Below, piece after piece: positions 58,548 to 64,000 of a stretch of DNA of 64,000 bases (position 1 is the first letter of the stretch; each line of letters begins with the position of its first letter). The DNA is from Cryptomeria japonica (lineage: Eukaryota; Streptophyta; Pinopsida; Cupressales; Cupressaceae), in NCBI RefSeq assembly GCF_030272615.1, contig NC_081415.1, positions 377,349,392-377,413,391 on the forward strand, read 5' to 3'. Made by a program: the position numbers and the translations under genes. The notes below the pieces were generated by a model. The model made no database searches, was not told the DNA's origin, and saw only the letters and a list, made by a program, of their open reading frames with translations.

Positions 58548-60590
58548 TTCGCTCTTGTACCTTTGAAAGGGACAAGAGTGAACTAGGGGTATGAGGCTTG
58601 GACAAGCATCAAACACTTTAACATCACCTTCATCCATGTTCTATCCTTGAGACTTGCTAGGAAGGCGTCTTGAAGGTCTCCTTGCGCAAATTTTGGTGTT
58701 CAAAAGCAACTACAAGCAAATTTGCTTGTGTATTCTTGGAAGGTACATGCCTCCAATGCAATTTGCTCCTGTACCCTTAAGAGGTACATGAGTGAACTTT
58801 TCCTAGGCTCAATTCATTTTCCATTTCCTTCATTTAGCCTTAGATTTGTCTTTCCAATCCTTCTCTCATCATGCTCATGTTAACTTGTCCTTAATTTTGT
58901 TCAAAATGATATTCTTTCAATGCTTTAGGCGAAGTATGAAGTTTCTCAGAGGAGTTCGCTTTGGTACCCTTGGAAGGACAAGACCTATTGAGAAAATTTC
59001 GCTCTGGACCCTTTGGAAGGGTCAGGATCGCATAACTATTTGCACTCAAACTCTCATCATTTCCTTAAACTTTTCTCTTAGGCTTGGCTTTTGGGTCCTC
59101 GCTCCATCTCAATCAAGTCCATTTGCCCTCAAAGCGATGTCCACTCAATGCTTTTGGTGAGAAATTAGGCCATTTTAAGGATTTCGCTCTGGGCTCTTTG
59201 GAAGGGTCAGGAGCTTAGGTGAAATTTGCTTTGGACCTTTTGAGAGGGTCGGGAGCGAAATTTGCTCCTTTAGACTCAAATCTTTCATTTTCTCATCTTT
59301 TTCTTTACTTCAATTGCCTCCAAGGTAGGAAATTAATCCATTTTTGAAGCAAAAGGGAGGGTCTTAGGAAAATTCGCTTTGGACCACCCTTTGAGAGGGT
59401 CAGGAGCGAGTTTTATCATTTAGTCTCAAATTCATCATTTCCTTCACTTTAATTCACTTCTCAAGGCAAGTATACATCAATCTTCTCTCAACCATGCCTT
59501 AGGAACCAAGATTTCGACCCCGAACAAGGAGCAAATATGTGCTTTAGGAGAATTCGCTCTAGACGCTTTGGAAGGGTTAGGAGCAAAATTCTTCCTTTGA
59601 TGCCATTCATCTTCAATTCGTCATTAATTTGCCTGGAACTTAACTTTTTTAATCCTCCTCTTATCATGATTATGCAACTAGCCTTCATCCTAGGTTGAAA
59701 CAAGGTGAAATAGGGAGTTCTTCTAAGGATTTTGCTCTGGACCCTTTGGAAGGGTCAGGAGCTTGGATGAAATTCGCTCTGGACCCTTTGAAAGGGGTCA
59801 GGAGCGAAATAGATATTTTGCTCAATTCTTCCTTCATAGAACTTCATTTCTCATCCTTACCTTATCAAGATCAAGTCATTTGCCTTAAAAAATGCTTAGG
59901 AATGGATTAGTTCAGAGGTTTGAGCAAGGTACAAGGCTTCTTGAAGAAATTCGCTTTGGACCCTTTGGGAGGGTCAGGAGCGAAATTGAGGCATTAGGCT
60001 TGGATATCACTCAAATACTCATTCTTTCACCTCTATCTACATTGCCCTGGCTTTAGCTCATGCTAGGAAATCACTCTAAGGGGTTTCTTGCTCAAATGCT
60101 TAAGGTCAAACATCAAGTTTTACAAATTCGCTTGTGTCCCTTAGAGAGGTACATGGCATTCTAATGAAATTCGCTCTGGACCCTTTGGAAGGCTTAGGAG
60201 CAAATTTGTCAAGTTTGCACAAATTCTCCATATTTCATCACTTCACTTTGTTTGAATTCACTTCAAGGGCATATATGAATCAACTCCCCTTCACTCAAGC
60301 CATAGAATCATGAATTTGATCCAAATAAGGGGCAAGAAGGTGTTCTTGGAGAAATTCACTCTGGACCCTTTGGAAGGGTCAGGAGTGAAATTCTTCCTTT
60401 AAGCTCAAATTCCAAACTTTTCCATGATCCAAGTGCATTCAACACACTTTCAATTTACTTTTCAAGGCATCAATACATTAATCTTCCCTCTATCATCCCA
60501 TAGTAACAAAGATTTCAATCCAAGCTAGGAGCAAATAGGTGATTCTAAAGAATTCGCTCCTGTCCCTTTGGAAGGGTCAGGAGCGAATTT
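58548..60590. repeat. TTCGCTCTGGACCC hairpin array of insertion 3
   Basis: About 15 imperfect palindromes of 35 bp at 50-200 bp spacing (near 58548, 58762, 58950, 58998, 59182, 59226, 59370, 59553, 59728, 59780, 59948, 60126, 60169, 60353, 60550). Left arm TTCGCTCTGGACCCTT, loop TG, right arm GAAGGGTCAGGAGCGAA. Spacers share weaker words (TCATTTCCTTCACTTT, CATCAATCTTC). Confidence 0.88.
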
Positions 60591-61178
60591 GAGGTTTTCA
60601 CTTAAATTCCTCATTGTTTCGTCAAACCTTCAAGTTTAGGCTTAGCCACAGGTGCCTCCAAAGGATAAATAGGTCCATCCTTTGTCAATTTGAAGCCAAG
60701 AACAAAGAACTTCATCAAACCAAGGGAAAAAGCTTTAACTCCCTTCACTCTCTCCTTCAAGATTGCACTTGATCTTTTCTTCATCTTATCAACTCAAACT
60801 TCACAGGAGACCCGTGACAAAATTCTGGCCTAGCAACTTTACAACTTGACCCATATCCTTGGCTCATTTGGACTCAAACTTTCAAGACTTCGTTTACAAA
60901 ATATATATTCTTCAACTTTCTAAGGCAAGCTCTTGCTAAAATTCACATCAGGATTCTAGGCATAGAACAATGACTCCCCCATTCTTAGGCCAGACTCCCC
61001 CATTAAAGGAACCCTAGGCAAGCTCTACGGAGGAAACCCTAACTTACCTAACCTAGGCCATCACTAACTCACTCAAAACACTAAACAAGCAGAGAAAAGC
61101 GAAGCAAAGAAAAAGCAAGACCCAAAAAAGAGAGGGGGTCCCCATTTTGATGGGGCAATGTGTGAGATGGTCACAACA

Positions 61179-61506
61179 AGTACACAACAGGTTCGCCAGT
61201 TGAGAGAGTAGCTAGCTGCATCTGCATCGACCCCTCCTCTTGCACCTTCTTCTTCAGGGACGCTTTCTCGGCCCCCAGCTCCTTGATTTCTTTTCTGTAG
61301 TTGTTGTCATGGTGGTATCCCCATTTTGTTGTGTGTCGTCCGGAGACGACTCTCTTTTTTGGGGGGGATGATGTTGTCGAGAAAATTATTCCATATTTGC
61401 ATGTAATATCCTCTTCGACTTCCAAAAACAAACTTTGTGAAAGAAAGGCCAGTTCACAACATTTGCTCTGTTTGTGCACAGGGAGATGACAGTGCCTTGG
61501 ATAGGC
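61179..61506 (+). pseudogene. End of gypsy post-pol ORF and pre-LTR segment
   Basis: The coiled-coil frame continues after insertion 3 (STQQVRQLRE, then a TAG) and fades within about 60 bp. The rest, up to the 3' LTR, is non-coding. A clear polypurine tract next to the LTR is not obvious; GGGAGATGACAG near 61480 is the nearest purine-rich run. Confidence 0.5.
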
Positions 61507-61789
61507 TGTAGCATAAGAAAAATCAGAGATTAGGGGTTGGTGGTTGGTCGACGGTTGCAGACGGTTGGCACAGGAAGCCGGTCGACACCCCGTGTATATA
61601 TATCCGTGTACCCCAATCTCGGGATATGATTATGCTGCTATGTTATACTGATGTCATTCTGAAGATACATTGTAATGTTGGCATTAATGAATATACAATT
61701 TTGAGTTCTCTACATTTCGTGCATATGTGTACTATTCTGTTTTGCTCGCATTCTGTGATGTTCTGAAACATACCCTACAGGGCAAAACA
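61507..61789 (+). repeat. 3' LTR of the gypsy element
   Basis: Matches 37967-38259, ends CAGGGCAAAACA and is followed by the CATTC target duplication (61790-61794). The start (TGTAGCATAAG) is inferred from alignment with the 5' LTR. Confidence 0.87.
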
Positions 61790-61794
61790 CATTC

Positions 61795-62180
61795 CCTTTT
61801 GTGATATAGGGCAGGATTGAGGGCAAAACCTCTGCCACATAGCCCAAATGAAGACCTTAAAAACCAACAGACTTTCATGGTGCACATTATTTTCATAGTT
61901 TCTTAAATGGTAAAAGCAATGCTTATAAAGCTAGAAAAACAATACTTCGGAGTGTTTAACCCATGACTTTTTTTGCATTTTTGACACATTGCTGGTCTGG
62001 CGAGTCAAGTTGTCAAACACACTTTTTTTGGCAAGTAGTCATCAAAAAACTTGGCATTGAATTTCAGCTAGTTAAACCTACGATTACTTGTGGGCATAAA
62101 AAACTCACAAATATTTAATGACTTGCTGAGTTTGCAACCTATGCTCCTAACACTCATCGTGAGTGCAGGAAAGGAGAAGT
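61795..62180. other. Flanking DNA, nothing recognised
   Basis: Resumes the DNA that flanked the gypsy insertion on the left. No exon seen. Confidence 0.4.
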
Positions 62181-63584
62181 TGTGATGTCCTCATCTAAGT
62201 AGCAGATTACAATAGAAAATTATGTTGTTAAAACTGTAAGTGGATCATAGGATCAAGATCATAATATTGATGTTACACAGAAACATATTGTAGCATCTAT
62301 CCATTGATCATATATAAAGACAAATCCTTATCGAGATCATTATCATACAAAGGAAGAGAATGAAGACATCATAAGCACCCATCAGTTATTATCACTGTGA
62401 AGAGGAGATAACAAAAAGAGCATGATCAAGCATCATCTTGATAAGCAAATTGATCTGCAATAAATCGCTCTGTTACCCATGAAGTACACAGTCAGCAAGC
62501 ATATCGATGTATATTGCATGACCATCATAATCATCGCTTATGATTGTTTGAGAAGAGATTAAGAGGATTGATTATCAAAGGATGATCATATTGATCAAAG
62601 GAGAATAGCATCAAACACAAGTAAACATATTATCTCTACCCAAGGGAAGTCAAAATTAATCAAATAACAAGTAAACAAATGATAATCAGTGATTATCATA
62701 AGGTAGCCATTAACATACATATGTGATTTGAATGAAATAACAAATTAATTATGGAAAGGTGAAATTTGAATAATAAAGCCAATTTGTATGAATCATGAAG
62801 AGAGGTGATTAAGAGATACGTCTCTTAAAATCAAAGGATGCAACTATTTGGTTTTGCAAGATATATAATGAGAATCGATTCCACTCTCAAAGACATCATC
62901 TATTTTTTCTTATTACATATTCATCTTTATTGGATTGCTCAAGTGAGCACTCGCCTTTGGAAAATTAGGTTGCATATAATTAAGTAAAGTAATCAGGAAA
63001 AGCACCACCATCTTTCATATTTCTAATGTTCAGATCAAACACAGCAATATTATCACTATAAGCGATAGGGAGAAGACAATTGCATACATATAAGGTACAG
63101 ATCAGAAACAGCAATAACATTGCTATAAGAGGTATTGAATATATTTGTATACTTATAAAGATAGATCAGGAACAGAAAGATACATCATTGCTATAAGCGA
63201 TAGTAGCAGATTTTAGCATATTCCTTAGTGCCATATCAGAGACAGCTGTCAACAACATCGATTGCATAATTCATATTGCTATAGCAGAAGTGCAGATCAG
63301 ATATATAGCAGAGCTTATCCTTACATAATTTCATCAATATACCAGTGATACTTTATCCTAGTGATAAATAATATATCATATTATAAGTGGTTTCAATTGT
63401 AAATCCTAAGGATAAACATTTATAAGCAGAGGATAAACTTTTATGAGCAGATCCTTATATATTATTTTATACTAAGTGGTATCAGTTATCTTTTTAGAGT
63501 CTGTAATTGGAAAGAAGTTACTTGCAATTGATTTGGGAGTTGATAGTCCCTAATTCCTAAGAATTTACATTAGGGGACATTACA
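62181..63584 (-). mobile_element. Solo LTR with perfect GAAGT duplication
   Basis: Starts TGTGATGTCCTC and ends GGGGACATTACA, with GAAGT on both sides (62176-62180 and 63585-63589). On the minus strand the start is TGTAATGTCCCC, the same family as 17838 and 36300. No primer-binding site or coding DNA adjoins. Confidence 0.82.
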
Positions 63585-63838
63585 GAAGTCCTGCAAAGAT
63601 TCATTATGACGTAATAAAAATACCTTACCACATTTCTATTATGAATTTCGAAACATCATGATCAGATATATTAGCTGATTAGCTCAAGAACCAATTGCAA
63701 TTAACGGTCAATGTATCAGATTAGTCTAATAACACATACAAGATTGCAAATCAAACTGAAATGTTATTACAGATAATTAATGTTAGCCGCATTATTGTAT
63801 ACGGGAATACGAATAGTTAACTAAGTCGTAATTGGGTT

Positions 63839-64000
63839 TGTTAGTTGGCACCCGAGGGGTGGCAGTTGCGATGCGACGGTTGGCACTCGCACCCCCTCGG
63901 TATCTTTATATACTCCTCATTGTAACTTGTAAAGGACATGAATTATGAATGGAATAACACATCTGATACTTGTCTAATATCTATGGCATTGTTCTGCATT
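63839..64000 (+). mobile_element. Start of a gypsy-type LTR, cut by window end
   Basis: Starts TGTTAGTTGGCACCC, with a GACGGTTGGCAC word and a TATA box (CTTTATATACTCC, near 63903-63915). It is related in layout to the LTR at 37967 (which has GGACGGTTGGCACC and TATATATA) but clearly distinct. It continues past 64000. Confidence 0.55.

Larger units (their letters stand above)
54212..61178 (-). mobile_element. Giant LTR-type insertion 3 (7.0 kb) with ORF
   Basis: Starts TGTTGATGTGTC and ends GGTCACAACA. The left 80 bp and right 50 bp match insertion 2. The gypsy coiled-coil frame resumes on the far side (AGT ACA CAA CAG), which fixes the borders. The flanking five bases are AGGAT and AGTAC, a decayed duplication at best. 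On the minus strand: a terminal palindrome (CCCCATTTTGATGGGG, 61140-61155), a TTCGCTCTGGACCC hairpin array (58548-60590), an inserted foldback element (56877-57592), an ORF (56869-55242), a TATA box (CTATATAAGC, near 55043-55053), and about 835 bp to the end. No pol and no terminal direct repeats. Confidence 0.78.
37967..61789 (+). mobile_element. Ty3/gypsy (OTA, Tat/Athila-like) element with two nested insertions
   Basis: CATTC flanks both ends (37962-37966 and 61790-61794). The order is 5' LTR, tRNA-Asp primer-binding site, gag with paired zinc knuckles, protease, RT, RNase H, integrase, non-coding spacer, post-pol ORF, 3' LTR. Without the nested elements (39609-46060, 54212-61178) it is about 10.4 kb. 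The RT sequence type, the tRNA-Asp primer site and the extra 3' ORF fit the OTA clade. The LTRs differ by about 14 substitutions over some 260 aligned bases plus small indels (counted by eye), so the insertion is not recent. Nonsense codons and frameshifts make it inactive. It probably lies in a distal intron of the AAE19-like gene. Confidence 0.9.

Overview
Nuclear DNA of a seed plant, most likely a gymnosperm and probably a conifer (inference). It is AT-rich, has no bacterial gene packing, holds one intron-split gene with introns from 0.5 to over 11 kb, and is otherwise old nested LTR retroelements with decayed reading frames. I cannot name the species.

Host gene. Four plus-strand exons (15337-15533, 26666-26869, 32356-33156, 33640-34430) encode the middle of a plant acyl-activating enzyme 19 / AASDH-type protein: the second half of an AMP-binding adenylation domain, a phosphopantetheine carrier domain, and the start of the C-terminal PQQ-like beta-propeller. 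All exon joins keep frame with GT/AG borders. The N-terminal exons and the rest of the propeller are not visible in the window.

Retroelements, left to right. 1-1492: right end of a large minus-strand LTR with a hairpin-repeat array. 2623-3718: solo LTR. About 6.0-7.14 kb: the 3' part of a related LTR in plus orientation, inserted into the integrase of a broken Ty3 chromovirus (7138-9437). 11740-13782: small TRIM-like element with 282-bp LTRs, flanked by a 350-bp direct duplication. 17.1-17.8 kb and 36.3-37.3 kb: LTRs with tRNA-iMet primer-binding sites. 18667-24965: a 6.3-kb TG...CA insertion with a 5-bp target duplication. 27.45-29.3 kb: another LTR-like unit with a hairpin array. 37967-61789: a complete but dead Ty3 element of the Tat/Athila (OTA) type with its own post-pol ORF; it is bounded by CATTC target duplications and carries two nested insertions (39609-46060 in gag, 54212-61178 in the 3' ORF). 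62181-63584: solo LTR with GAAGT duplications. 63839-end: start of another gypsy-type LTR.

Main discovery candidate. The 6.3-7.0 kb insertions (18667-24965, 39609-46060, 54212-61178) have TG...CA ends, but their two ends are not copies of each other. In transcript order (minus strand) each has a copy-specific tandem array (palindromic in two of the three), then one long ORF, then a TATA box, then 0.7-0.85 kb to the end. The simplest reading is that each is a solo giant LTR whose U3 carries a protein-coding gene. The three U3 proteins are related to each other and appear to share a domain with the post-pol ORF of the gypsy host element.
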